From positions 1,190,057 to 1,254,056 of the forward strand of contig NFUW01000001.1 of the NCBI GenBank assembly GCA_002127285.1: DNA of 64,000 bases, written 5' to 3'. Of the stretch, positions 35,430-44,162 are shown piece by piece (the first letter of the stretch is position 1; each line of letters begins with the position of its first letter). Position numbers and translations under genes: made by a program. The notes below the pieces were generated by a model, which saw nothing but the letters and a program-made list of their open reading frames with translations, was not told the DNA's origin and searched no databases. This stretch comes from Chitinophagaceae bacterium IBVUCB1 (GTDB lineage: Bacteria > Bacteroidota > Bacteroidia > Chitinophagales > Chitinophagaceae).

Positions 35430-37262
35430 GTGCCCGACATCATACAATTATTATCAGACCATATAGCCAACCAGATAGCGGCAGGCGAGGTGATACAACG
35501 CCCCGCATCGGCGGTAAAAGAGCTGCTGGAAAATGCCATAGACGCGGGTGCTACCGAGGTGCAATTGGTACTGAAAGACGCGGGCAAAGAACTGGTACAG
35601 GTGATAGACAATGGCAGCGGCATGAGCCCCACCGACGCACGCATGAGCTTTGAACGCCACGCCACATCCAAAATACGAGACATCAACGATTTGTTTTCTA
35701 TTCGCACGATGGGCTTTCGGGGAGAGGCATTGGCATCTATAGCCGCCGTAGCGCAGGTAGAAATGAAAACCCGCAAGCAAGAGAGTGAAACGGGCAGCCA
35801 TCTGGTAATAGAGGCTACCGAGGTGAAGAAGCAGGAACCATGCGCTGCACCACAAGGCACCAACATCATGGTGAAGAACCTGTTTTTCAACGTACCGGCA
35901 CGCAGGCATTTTTTAAAGAGCAACACAACCGAGTATCGCCATATTGTGGACGAGTTTACCCGTGTGGCACTGGCGCATCCGCAGGTAGCCTTCAGGCTAT
36001 GGCATAATGGCGTGGAGCAATACCACTTAGAAGCCGGCAACCTGAAGACACGCATCAAAGGTTTGCTGGGCAATGCCTACGAAAAAAACTTAGTACCTGT
36101 AGAAGAAAAAACGGAGTTTCTGAATATATCGGGCTTTATAGGCAAGCCCGAGGCTGCTACCCGCACAAGGGGTATGCAGTTTTTCTTTATAAACAACCGC
36201 TTTATACGCAGTGCCTACCTGCACCATGCGCTGGTACAGGCATACGAGGGGCTGATAGAAAAAGAAGCGTTTCCTTTTTATGTATTGTTTCTGGAGATCG
36301 ACCCTGCAAGGGTAGATGTAAACGTACACCCTACCAAACAGGAAGTGAAGTTTGAAGACGACCGCCTGATGTATGCCTATCTGAACGCTGCCGTAAAACA
36401 TGCATTGGCAAAATACAATATCGCGCCATCGCTCGACTTTACGCTCAGCCCAGAGATACAACAACTATCGAGCGTACAGATGCCTGTAACGCAGGATAGC
36501 AGGCAGGAAACGGAGAAGGGTTATCTGTTCAATACATTCACCCAAAAAAATCAGGCGCATCTTGCCGTAAAAAAAGACAGCCTGCGAGAGTGGAAAGAAC
36601 TATATAAAATAGCGGACGATATTGCTGAGCAGCAAACACAAGCTGATAGTGCGAATATGGTTACAGCACCGTCGCTGCATAAAGAGCCCGAAACGGTGAA
36701 TGCGAAAGGCATTATATCTATACAGGGTAGTATGCTGGTAACGACCGTTAAATCGGGGTTGATGCTGATACATATACGCCGCGCGCAGGAACGTATATGG
36801 TATGAACGCCTGCTGGCAGAATGGAACAACGGCAGCACCCCATCGCAGCAGTTACTGTTTCCTTTGTCTTACGAAACATCTGCACAAGATGCGTTGTTAC
36901 TGACGGAAACATTGGCAGACCTTTCGCGCATCGGGTTCGATATATCACCCTTCGGTCAAAATACTTTTGTGGTGCAGGGCGTGCCTACCGAGCTACCCGC
37001 AGGTGAAGAAAAACATGTGCTGGACGAAGTGATAGAGCAACTGAAACACGAAGCCCCCGATGCGGTTGCCAAACGCGCTGAAACCTTGCTTGCCAATATG
37101 GCGCGCAGGCTATCGCGCAATATGGGCGGGCTGCAATACCAAGAGGGGCAGCAGGCTTTGATTGACGAACTGTTTGCCTGCAGCCAACCAGAATACGCGC
37201 CCGATGGCAGGAAAGTATTTACCCTTGTAAAGAAAGAAGATTTGGAAGGTATGCTTGGTTGA
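35430..37262 (+). CDS. mutL: DNA mismatch repair protein MutL
   Basis: MutL links mismatch recognition by MutS to strand removal. The 610-residue protein starts at a GTG (35430), reading MPDIIQLL, the normal family N-terminus; a TTG three codons earlier gives an unnatural leader and falls near the transcription start predicted by the TACCTTTG element. The GHKL ATPase motifs are present: ENAIDAGAT (about 40-48), DNGSGM, the GFRGEAL loop, and GTNIMVKNLFFNVPAR. Residues about 430-600 are the dimerisation/endonuclease domain; the DQHAAHERxxYE endonuclease motif is replaced by LIHIRRAQERIWYE, so nuclease activity is doubtful. The C-terminal Cys motif is also weak (FACSQPEYAPDGRKV). Confidence 0.95.
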   Translation: MPDIIQLLSDHIANQIAAGEVIQRPASAVKELLENAIDAGATEVQLVLKDAGKELVQVIDNGSGMSPTDARMSFERHATSKIRDINDLFSIRTMGFRGEALASIAAVAQVEMKTRKQESETGSHLVIEATEVKKQEPCAAPQGTNIMVKNLFFNVPARRHFLKSNTTEYRHIVDEFTRVALAHPQVAFRLWHNGVEQYHLEAGNLKTRIKGLLGNAYEKNLVPVEEKTEFLNISGFIGKPEAATRTRGMQFFFINNRFIRSAYLHHALVQAYEGLIEKEAFPFYVLFLEIDPARVDVNVHPTKQEVKFEDDRLMYAYLNAAVKHALAKYNIAPSLDFTLSPEIQQLSSVQMPVTQDSRQETEKGYLFNTFTQKNQAHLAVKKDSLREWKELYKIADDIAEQQTQADSANMVTAPSLHKEPETVNAKGIISIQGSMLVTTVKSGLMLIHIRRAQERIWYERLLAEWNNGSTPSQQLLFPLSYETSAQDALLLTETLADLSRIGFDISPFGQNTFVVQGVPTELPAGEEKHVLDEVIEQLKHEAPDAVAKRAETLLANMARRLSRNMGGLQYQEGQQALIDELFACSQPEYAPDGRKVFTLVKKEDLEGMLG

Positions 37263-37334
37263 TATGACATAAATCATGATAGCCGTAGCGTTTTTTATAT
37301 ATTTTTAGAGCTCAATATTAATAGACGGAACAAG

Positions 37335-38423
37335 ATGTCTGCATTGAAATTTTATAATCTGGAAGTAGCGGAAGTAAAGCAGGAAACAAGTGATTGCGTA
37401 TCGGTAGCACTGCATGTGCCAGCCGAGCAGAAAGATAATTTTGTGTTTGCCGCGGGGCAGTACCTTACGTTCCGTACTCAATTGAACGGTGAAGAAGTGC
37501 GCCGTTCTTATTCTATATGCGTAAGCCCCGACGAGGGTGAACTGCGTGTAGCGGTGAAGAAAGTAGATGGTGGCAAGTTTTCAACCTTTGCAAATGATGT
37601 ATTGAAGAAAGGAGATGTGATGGAAGTGATGCCCCCGATGGGTAAATTCTCGCCCCGCGCATCTGATAAAAAAGCGAAGAACTACCTTGCCGTTGTGGCG
37701 GGTAGCGGCATCACCCCCGTGATGAGCATCATGAAAACCGTGCTGAAAAACGAACCTGACAGCACATTCACCCTGATATACGGCAACCGCAGCAGGGGTA
37801 CTATCATCTTCAGAGAAGAGATAGAAGGGCTGAAAAACATATACATGCAACGCCTGCGTGTGTATCATATACTGAGCCGCGAACAGATGGATGTGCCACT
37901 TTTTAACGGGCGCATCAGTGCCGATAAGTGTTCGGAGTTTTGCGATACGCTGATAAATATCAAAGGCATAGACGAGGCGTTTATCTGCGGGCCAGAGGAT
38001 ATGATACTATCCGTAAAGCAAAGGCTGATAGATTTGGGCATACCATCGGAGCAAGTGCATATAGAACTCTTTACATCGCCCGACCAGCCTAAAGCCACAC
38101 ACGAAAAATGGGCTAAAGAGCATAGTACAGATAATGGCAAGATGAGCAAAGTAAGTATTACGCTGGATGGTACTACATTCGATATGGATCTTGCCTATAA
38201 TGGCGATAGCATACTGGATGCCGCGCTGAAAATGGGTGCTGATTTACCATTTGCCTGCAAGGGTGGTGTATGCTGCACCTGCCGTGCTAAAGTAACGGAG
38301 GGTGCGGTGGATATGGAAGTCAACTATTCGCTGGAAAAAGATGAGATAGCGAAGGGCTTTGTGCTTACCTGCCAGTCTCATCCGCGTACAGACCGTGTGG
38401 TGATAGATTTTGATGCAAGATAA
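37335..38423 (+). CDS. FAD/[2Fe-2S] oxidoreductase, PaaE-like
   Basis: A 362-residue flavoprotein reductase of the ferredoxin-NADP reductase superfamily with a C-terminal plant-type ferredoxin domain. The FAD motif RRSYSICVSP lies near residue 55, the NAD(P) loop AGSGITPVMSIM near 125, and the [2Fe-2S] cysteines in ACKGGVCCTC plus a later Cys in VLTCQSHP lie near residues 310-350. Closest recognisable relative by motif is PaaE, the electron-transfer subunit of phenylacetyl-CoA epoxidase. No paaABCD genes are present in the window, so its oxygenase partner is elsewhere or it serves another hydroxylase. Monocistronic, plus strand. Confidence 0.85.
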   Translation: MSALKFYNLEVAEVKQETSDCVSVALHVPAEQKDNFVFAAGQYLTFRTQLNGEEVRRSYSICVSPDEGELRVAVKKVDGGKFSTFANDVLKKGDVMEVMPPMGKFSPRASDKKAKNYLAVVAGSGITPVMSIMKTVLKNEPDSTFTLIYGNRSRGTIIFREEIEGLKNIYMQRLRVYHILSREQMDVPLFNGRISADKCSEFCDTLINIKGIDEAFICGPEDMILSVKQRLIDLGIPSEQVHIELFTSPDQPKATHEKWAKEHSTDNGKMSKVSITLDGTTFDMDLAYNGDSILDAALKMGADLPFACKGGVCCTCRAKVTEGAVDMEVNYSLEKDEIAKGFVLTCQSHPRTDRVVIDFDAR

Positions 38424-38528
38424 ATTAATGAAAATCAAAGCATTAGGAGAAAAGAGACATTTACGGTTCTTATCGGTGCGGCAATAGATGTATTGACGTA
38501 ATTGATGTACTGAAAAGGCATAATTCAG

Positions 38529-38536
38529 TATTTTTG
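38529..38536 (+). promoter_or_regulatory. Minus-7 promoter element of the NifU-like gene
   Basis: TATTTTTG fits TAnnTTTG, with TTG 24 bases upstream (38502-38504) and the ATG 22 bases downstream. Confidence 0.5.
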
Positions 38537-38558
38537 CATAAAGTAATATTAAAACATC

Positions 38559-39149
38559 ATGTTGAAGACAGGAAACACCATCGTGAGTATATATACGGAA
38601 ATGACACCCAACCCCGAAACAATGAAGTTTGTGGCCAACAAACTATTGTACCCCGGCAAGAGCATTGATTTTCCCGAAGAGGCATCGGCAACACCATCGC
38701 CATTGGCAAAAGAACTGTTTGCTTTCCCGTTCATCCGCAGCGTATTTATAGCCAGCAATTTTGTAACGCTGACAAAAACACCCGATACGCAGTGGGAAGA
38801 CGTGATACCTACGGTGCGCGAGTTTTTGAAGCAATATCTGGAAGAAGGTAAAGCGGTTATAAATGAAGACCTGATAGTAAAGAAAGCAGATACCAATGCC
38901 GTGAATGCAGACGATAGCGACATCGTAAAGCGCATTAAAGAACTGCTGGAGAACTATGTGAAACCCGCGGTAGAAATGGATGGCGGTGCCATTAGCTACA
39001 AAGGTTATGAGGATGGTGTGGTAAAGCTGATGATGCAAGGTTCTTGCTCAGGCTGCCCGTCTTCTATGATAACCCTAAAAGCCGGCATAGAGGGCATGAT
39101 GAAGCGCATGATACCCGAAGTAAAAGAAGTAGTAGCAGAAGCAGAATAA
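38559..39149 (+). CDS. Nfu-type iron-sulfur cluster scaffold
   Basis: A 196-residue Fe-S carrier. Residues about 5-90 are the Nfu N-terminal domain (YTEMTPNPETMKFVANK, then FIRSVFIASNFVTLTK). Residues about 120-190 are the NifU C-terminal domain with the cluster-binding CxxC in GSCSGCPSSMITLK (near residue 168). Such proteins receive [4Fe-4S] clusters from the SUF system and pass them to target enzymes. The gene has its own promoter element and a strong terminator, so it is a single-gene unit. Confidence 0.9.
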   Translation: MLKTGNTIVSIYTEMTPNPETMKFVANKLLYPGKSIDFPEEASATPSPLAKELFAFPFIRSVFIASNFVTLTKTPDTQWEDVIPTVREFLKQYLEEGKAVINEDLIVKKADTNAVNADDSDIVKRIKELLENYVKPAVEMDGGAISYKGYEDGVVKLMMQGSCSGCPSSMITLKAGIEGMMKRMIPEVKEVVAEAE

Positions 39150-39168
39150 TCTGAAGTTAATTTTCATA

Positions 39169-39197
39169 AACAAAGCCCCCGATATGGGGGCTTTGTT
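39169..39197 (+). terminator. Intrinsic terminator after the NifU-like gene
   Basis: A 12-bp stem AACAAAGCCCCC / GGGGGCTTTGTT with a 5-base loop GATAT, in a T-rich context. Confidence 0.8.
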
Positions 39198-39220
39198 GTG
39201 TTATATACAGTGAATTATCC

Positions 39221-39228
39221 TATTTTTA
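39221..39228 (+). promoter_or_regulatory. Candidate minus-7 promoter element of manC
   Basis: TATTTTTA matches TAnnTTTG in seven of eight positions, 22 bases before the ATG at 39251. Confidence 0.35.
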
Positions 39229-39250
39229 GGGCAGTTACAGGTGTAATACA

Positions 39251-40336
39251 ATGAGCATTCAGAATAATTATGTGGCCATCATGGCAGGGGGCATCGGCAG
39301 TCGTTTCTGGCCAGAGAGCCGTACGGGCTACCCCAAACAGTTTATAGATATATTGGGCACAGGCCGCTCACTGATACAGTGGACGTACCAACGCTTTAAG
39401 CATATATGCCCGCAAGAAAATATCTACTTCATTACCAATCAGCAATATATCCATACGCTGAAGGAGCAGATACCCGAACTGCGGGATGAGAACATCATCA
39501 GCGAGCCATCGCGCAAGAACACCGCGCCATGTGCCGCTTATTTTGCGCACAAAATGATGGCACTGAACCCGAAGGCAAACGTCATCATGTCGCCCGCAGA
39601 CCACCTGATAATGGACGAGCGCGCGTTTGAGCGCACGGCGCAGGAAGCATTGGACTTTGTAGCACATCACGATGCATTGCTGACACTCGGCATCAAACCC
39701 ACACGCCCCGATACGGGCTATGGCTATATACAGTACGATGTAGAAGAAGAGCTGGACAAAGTATATCGTGTAAAAACATTTACCGAAAAACCATCGCTGG
39801 AACTGGCAAGAACATTTTTGAAAAGCGGTGATTTTCTCTGGAACTCGGGCATATTCGTTTGGAATGTAGGCACTATTATGGATGCACTGGAAAAATACCT
39901 GCCCGAAATGCACGAGGTTTTTCTGCAAGCCAAAGACGTATATAACACACCCAAAGAATACGATGTGATAAACGGTCTGTATTCGCAATGCACCAACATA
40001 TCTATAGACTATGGCATAATGGAAAAAGCCAAGAATGTGTATGTGATACCTTCTTACTTTGGCTGGTGCGATTTGGGTACATGGGAAAGCGCGTACGAAA
40101 ACTCTGAAAAAGACTATCTGGGCAATGCCGTGTTTGGCGACAATGTAATGGTAATAGATGCCAGCGAGTGCATGATAAAAGTGCCGAACGATAAACTGCT
40201 GGTAGTGCAGGGGCTGGAACAATTTATAGTGATAGACACGCCCGATGTGCTACTGATATGCGAGCGCAACCGCGAACAACAGATAAAAGAGTATGTGGCA
40301 GAAGTAAAACGCAACAAAGGGGATAAATACCTGTAA
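39251..40336 (+). CDS. manC: Mannose-1-phosphate guanylyltransferase
   Basis: Makes GDP-mannose from mannose-1-phosphate and GTP for surface polysaccharides and fucose-type sugars. The 361-residue protein has the nucleotide loop MAGGIGSRFWPESRTGYPKQF at the start, SEPSRKNTAPCAAYFA, the PADHLI metal site, FTEKPSLELA, and GYFGWCDLGTWESAY-like residues near 280 (SYFGWCDLGTWES). Length fits the single-domain enzyme, without the phosphomannose isomerase domain. The stop TAA overlaps the next start as TAATG, so the aminotransferase is co-translated, although no functional link is evident. Confidence 0.93.
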   Translation: MSIQNNYVAIMAGGIGSRFWPESRTGYPKQFIDILGTGRSLIQWTYQRFKHICPQENIYFITNQQYIHTLKEQIPELRDENIISEPSRKNTAPCAAYFAHKMMALNPKANVIMSPADHLIMDERAFERTAQEALDFVAHHDALLTLGIKPTRPDTGYGYIQYDVEEELDKVYRVKTFTEKPSLELARTFLKSGDFLWNSGIFVWNVGTIMDALEKYLPEMHEVFLQAKDVYNTPKEYDVINGLYSQCTNISIDYGIMEKAKNVYVIPSYFGWCDLGTWESAYENSEKDYLGNAVFGDNVMVIDASECMIKVPNDKLLVVQGLEQFIVIDTPDVLLICERNREQQIKEYVAEVKRNKGDKYL

Positions 40337-41481
40337 TGATGATACTTCCGCAAAAACATTCGGCTACAGGCACTACCATTTTTACCGTAATGAGTGCGCT
40401 GGCGCAGCAATGCAATGCCATCAATTTATCGCAGGGATTCCCTGATTTTCCGATAGATGAAAAACTGGGGCAGTTGCTCTACGAGGCTACCCGAGAGGGC
40501 TTTAACCAATATGCGCCTATGCCGGGGCTGCCGCAACTGAGGCAGGCCATCAGCAACGATTTTGCCAAACGCTACGGGCTTAGCATCAACCCCGATACGG
40601 AAATAACGATAACACCGGGAGCTACTTATGCTATATACACAGCTTTTACCGCCTTGCTGCAGGCAGGCGACGAAGTGATAGTATTAGAACCCGCCTACGA
40701 CAGCTATATACCCAATATAGAAACCAATGGCGCAAAAGCCATACCTATACCACTTACTGCACCTAGCTTTCATGTTGATTGGGATAGGGTGAAGAACGCC
40801 ATCACACAAAAAACGAAAGCCATCATTGTTAATACACCACACAACCCTACAGGTGCTATATGGGCAAAAGAAGACTGGGATAAACTGGCAGACGTGGTGA
40901 ACAATACCAATATCATCGTACTATCGGACGAGGTGTATGAGCAGTTGGTATTTGACGGCAACAAACATTACAGTGTATTGCAGCACGAGGCATTGAGGCA
41001 GCGCAGTTTTGTATTGTATTCATTCGGTAAGGTGTTTCATAACACCGGCTGGAAGATGGGCTACTGTATAGCCCCACCCGAATACACAACAGCCTTCAGG
41101 CGCATACACCAGTTTCTCTGCTTTGCGGTAAACACACCTGCACAATACGCATTGGCACAATACCTGAGCCAACCTGCACTGCCCGATGTAAGTGGCATGA
41201 TGCAGCTAAAGCGCGATTATTTTTTATCGCTGCTAAAAGACACGCCATTTACTATACACCAGCCTGCAGCAGGCAGTTACTTTCAGACGGTGAGTTATGC
41301 GGATGTAAGTGATATGCCCGATATGGAATTTGCCCAATGGCTGACGAGAGAACATGGCGTAGCCACCATACCCATCAGTGCTTTTTACGGCAATAAGAAA
41401 GATGATAAACTGATACGCTTTTGCTTTGCCAAAAAAGAAAGCACCCTGCAAGACGCGATGGAGCGGCTGCGTAAGCTATAA
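40336..41481 (+). CDS. PLP aminotransferase, methionine/kynurenine type
   Basis: A 381-residue class I/II aminotransferase. Motifs: INLSQGFPDFPIDE at the N-terminus, NQYAPMPGLPQLRQAI, VNTPHNPTGAIW, and the PLP lysine in SFGKVFHNTGWKMGY near residue 233. The SQGFPDF and YSFGKVFHNTGWKMGY forms are typical of methionine aminotransferase (YbdL-like) and of glutamine transaminase K/kynurenine aminotransferase. The true substrate (methionine/2-oxo-4-methylthiobutanoate versus aromatic amino acids) cannot be read here. It overlaps manC by 1 base and the convergent transporter by 6. Confidence 0.87.
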   Translation: MMILPQKHSATGTTIFTVMSALAQQCNAINLSQGFPDFPIDEKLGQLLYEATREGFNQYAPMPGLPQLRQAISNDFAKRYGLSINPDTEITITPGATYAIYTAFTALLQAGDEVIVLEPAYDSYIPNIETNGAKAIPIPLTAPSFHVDWDRVKNAITQKTKAIIVNTPHNPTGAIWAKEDWDKLADVVNNTNIIVLSDEVYEQLVFDGNKHYSVLQHEALRQRSFVLYSFGKVFHNTGWKMGYCIAPPEYTTAFRRIHQFLCFAVNTPAQYALAQYLSQPALPDVSGMMQLKRDYFLSLLKDTPFTIHQPAAGSYFQTVSYADVSDMPDMEFAQWLTREHGVATIPISAFYGNKKDDKLIRFCFAKKESTLQDAMERLRKL

Positions 41482-42237
41482 GATATAATCATACCCCAGC
41501 TTGGCTATCAGTGCCAGTACGATGAGTATAAAAAACAGGCGGATAAACGCACTGCCTTTTTTCAATGCTATGTGCGAGCCAACATAACTGCCCAGCATAT
41601 TGGCAGCACCTACAGGCAATGCGATAGCCCACACAATGTTTCCCTGAAAGAGAAAGAATAATAGTGCCGCTATGTTAGTAACCACATTGATGATTTTGGC
41701 ATTGGCAGACGCATGCAGAAAATTATACCCGAACAAGACTACGAATGAAAAGATGAGGAAGCTGCCCGTGCCGGGGCCTATCAACCCGTCGTAAAAACCG
41801 ATGATGCCACCCGTGAAGATAGCGTAAGCGAGATAGCGGTTGCGGGTAAGCGATTTATCTACATGATGCAAGCCGAGTTCTTTTTTGAATACTGTATATA
41901 GCAACACCAGTATCAATACACAAATGATAAAAGGCATAAACTGCTCTTTGTGTATATAGCTAACCAATAATGCCCCCGAAAAAGAACCGATGAAAGCCGC
42001 TATGATGGCGGGTGTCAGATGATTCCAATCTATATCTACCCGCTTCATGTAACGATACGCAGAAACAGAAGTGCCGAAGAAAGAAGCTGTTTTATTGGTA
42101 GCCAATGTTTGCACGAGGCTTAGGTGAGGTTGCAGGATGAAGAACGCAGGCAGTTGTATCAACCCGCCACCACCTACCATAGCGTCTATACAACCCGCAA
42201 GGAAAGCGAAACAGCAAAGTAGAATAGCCTCCCCCAT
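41476..42237 (-). CDS. TSUP/TauE-SafE family membrane transporter
   Basis: A 253-residue, about eight-helix inner-membrane protein. The N-terminus FAFLAGCIDAMVGGGGLIQLPA and the mid-protein repeat GGIIGFYDGLIGPGTGSFL are the two signature half-repeats of the TSUP (4-toluene sulfonate uptake) family, whose members export sulfite, sulfoacetate or similar anions. The ATG at 42237 puts the conserved helix right at the start; the frame also extends 18 codons to an ATG at 42291, but these extra codons (with TTAPSLGGG) are encoded by the GC-rich repeat copy B. Substrate unknown. Confidence 0.85.
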   Translation of the reverse strand: MGEAILLCCFAFLAGCIDAMVGGGGLIQLPAFFILQPHLSLVQTLATNKTASFFGTSVSAYRYMKRVDIDWNHLTPAIIAAFIGSFSGALLVSYIHKEQFMPFIICVLILVLLYTVFKKELGLHHVDKSLTRNRYLAYAIFTGGIIGFYDGLIGPGTGSFLIFSFVVLFGYNFLHASANAKIINVVTNIAALLFFLFQGNIVWAIALPVGAANMLGSYVGSHIALKKGSAFIRLFFILIVLALIAKLGYDYIL

Positions 42238-42258
42238 ACCCCCTCCCAAGGAGGGGGC
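42225..42258. repeat. GC-rich palindromic repeat, copy B (inverted)
   Basis: On the minus strand it reads CCCCCTCCTTGGGAGGGGG then TATGGGGGAGGCTA. The preferred ATG of the transporter lies inside the repeat. Same element as copies A and C. Confidence 0.7.
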
Positions 42259-42349
42259 TGTAGTTAATATTATGTCAAGTGGGTACTGCATTATTGTATA
42301 TCAGCGACAAAGTAAAAAATGAAACTGATAAAAGATGAATGCAACAATT

Positions 42350-42382
42350 CCCTCCCCCTTGGGGGGAGGTCAGGAGGGGCTA
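42350..42382. repeat. GC-rich palindromic repeat, copy C
   Basis: CCCTCCCCCTTGGGGGGAGG followed by TCAGGAGGGGCTA. The terminal CTA is the complement of the mqnC TAG stop, as in copy A. Confidence 0.7.
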
Positions 42383-43504
42383 ATACGCTATCACCTGCTC
42401 TTCAATATTCTCGGGCAGCTTGCGGAACTCGTATTGCTGATTGCGTAGCTGCGCAGGGAAGCCCGCCTCGTTGATGGCTTGCTGTATGCCTTTGTAGGTA
42501 AAGCGGTGTGGCGCACCGGCGGCACTTACCACATTTTCTTCAATCATAATAGAGCCGAAATCGTTAGCACCCGCATGCAGGCACATCTGCGCTACCTGCT
42601 TACCAACCGTTAGCCACGATGCCTGTATGTTTTTGATATTGGGCAGCATAATGCGGCTCATGGCTATCATGCGTATATATTCTTCGGCTGTGGTATGGTT
42701 CTTTGTGCCGCGTATCCTGTTGAGCAATGTGTCCACATCCTGAAACGTCCACGGTATAAAGGCGATGAAGCCTTTGGCATCTTCCGGTTTCTTAGCTTGT
42801 ACTTCGCGCAATTTCACTAAATGTTCAAAGCGCTCATAGATGGTTTCTACATGGCCAAACATCATGGTGGCGCTGGTTGTTAAGCCAACCTTGTGCGCCT
42901 CGTGCATAATATCCAGCCATTCCTGCGCACCGCATTTACCTTTAGAAATCAAACGGCGCACACGGTCGTTCAGAATCTCTGCGCCGGGGCCGGGCATACT
43001 ATCCATACCTGCTTCTTTCAACGCCAGCAAAGCCTCTCTGTGCGATACGCCCGATACCTTGCAGATATGCGCAACCTCTGGTGGGCCAAGGGCATGCAGC
43101 TTCAGGTTGGGGTACATATCTTTCAACTGGCGGAAGAGGGCGGTATAATAATCCAAACCCAATTCGGGGTGGTGACCACCTTGCAACAATAATTGTTCTC
43201 CACCGTAGCGGAATGTTTCTTCTATCTTTTGTTTGTAGGTTTCTATATCGGTTATGTATGCTTCCTCGTGGCCGGGTATACGGTAGAAGTTGCAGAACTT
43301 ACAGTTGGCAATACACACATTGGTCGTGTTCATATTGCGGTCTATAATCCATGTAACCTTGCCATGCGGCACTTGTATTTTGCGCAGCTCGTTGGCTACA
43401 AACATCAAATCGGTCAGGGGGGCATTTTCAAACAGGAACACACCCTCTTCGGCACTTAAAAAATCAAAACGCAGGGCACGCTCGTATAATGCTGATAATT
43501 GCAT
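42380..43504 (-). CDS. mqnC: Cyclic dehypoxanthinyl futalosine synthase
   Basis: MqnC is the radical-SAM enzyme that cyclises dehypoxanthinyl futalosine in the futalosine route to menaquinone. The 374-residue product starts at the ATG at 43504; the frame is open eight codons upstream but the family begins here. The radical-SAM cysteines are in CIANCKFCNFYR near residue 65; further hallmarks are GGEQLLLQGGHHPELGLDYY, LHALGPPEV, MPGPGAEIL and TSATMMFGHVET. The presence of MqnC and not the men pathway implies futalosine-based menaquinone. Other mqn genes are outside the window. The stop codon lies at the edge of repeat copy C. Confidence 0.95.
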   Translation of the reverse strand: MQLSALYERALRFDFLSAEEGVFLFENAPLTDLMFVANELRKIQVPHGKVTWIIDRNMNTTNVCIANCKFCNFYRIPGHEEAYITDIETYKQKIEETFRYGGEQLLLQGGHHPELGLDYYTALFRQLKDMYPNLKLHALGPPEVAHICKVSGVSHREALLALKEAGMDSMPGPGAEILNDRVRRLISKGKCGAQEWLDIMHEAHKVGLTTSATMMFGHVETIYERFEHLVKLREVQAKKPEDAKGFIAFIPWTFQDVDTLLNRIRGTKNHTTAEEYIRMIAMSRIMLPNIKNIQASWLTVGKQVAQMCLHAGANDFGSIMIEENVVSAAGAPHRFTYKGIQQAINEAGFPAQLRNQQYEFRKLPENIEEQVIAY

Positions 43505-43637
43505 GAAAACCTTTAATAGTAATAACAAAATTAAGACAAAAAGGGTTGCCTCTCATATGCTTTATTGATACAGGCATATACATACCTGTTAATAATATAT
43601 CTTAACCCCGTTGTGATTTTTTCGTTATTTTGTAGAG

Positions 43638-44162
43638 ATGGTAACAAAAGTCCTGACACTGTTTGGCGAAGAACTGGTAACAGAGCCCGTAAAGCCTGTA
43701 CGCAAACGCGCTGCCAAAAAAACAACAGCGCAGGAAAAGGAGAAGAAGCCGGTAGAAGAAGCTGAGCCTAAGCCAGCTAAACCGCGCAAAACCAAGCAGG
43801 CAAAAGAAGGTGCTACCCATACATCGGATGCACTGCAAAAATGGGAAGGCGATAAACAATACTATACCATTGGCGAGGTAGCAACCATCTTCAAAGTCAA
43901 TACATCCAATATCAGATTTTGGACAAAAGAGTTTGATATGAAAGTGCGCACTACCCGTAAGGGCGACAGGCTTTATACCCCCGACCAAGTGCGGGAAATC
44001 AATACCATCTACCATTTGGTAAAAGAGCGCGGCTATACCATCAGCGGTGCAAAAGCCAAACTGAAAGAGAACCGCAAAATATCCGTTCAGCAAGTGGACC
44101 TGAAAAAATCTTTGCAGGTATTGAGGAGCAAATTATTACAGATAAGAAAACAGCTTACATGA
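43638..44162 (+). CDS. MerR-family transcriptional regulator
   Basis: A 174-residue DNA-binding regulator. Residues 1-70 are a basic, Lys/Ala/Glu-rich disordered tail. The MerR winged helix follows (about 73-145): KQYYTIGEVATIFKVNTSNIRFWTKEF, then DRLYTPDQVREINTIYHLVKERGYTISGAK. The last 30 residues form a coiled-coil dimerisation helix. No Cys-rich metal-binding loop is present, so it is not a metal sensor of the MerR/CueR kind; its effector is unknown. The stop overlaps the start of the thioredoxin-like gene (ATGA), so both are one operon. It is divergent from mqnC. Confidence 0.85.
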   Translation: MVTKVLTLFGEELVTEPVKPVRKRAAKKTTAQEKEKKPVEEAEPKPAKPRKTKQAKEGATHTSDALQKWEGDKQYYTIGEVATIFKVNTSNIRFWTKEFDMKVRTTRKGDRLYTPDQVREINTIYHLVKERGYTISGAKAKLKENRKISVQQVDLKKSLQVLRSKLLQIRKQLT

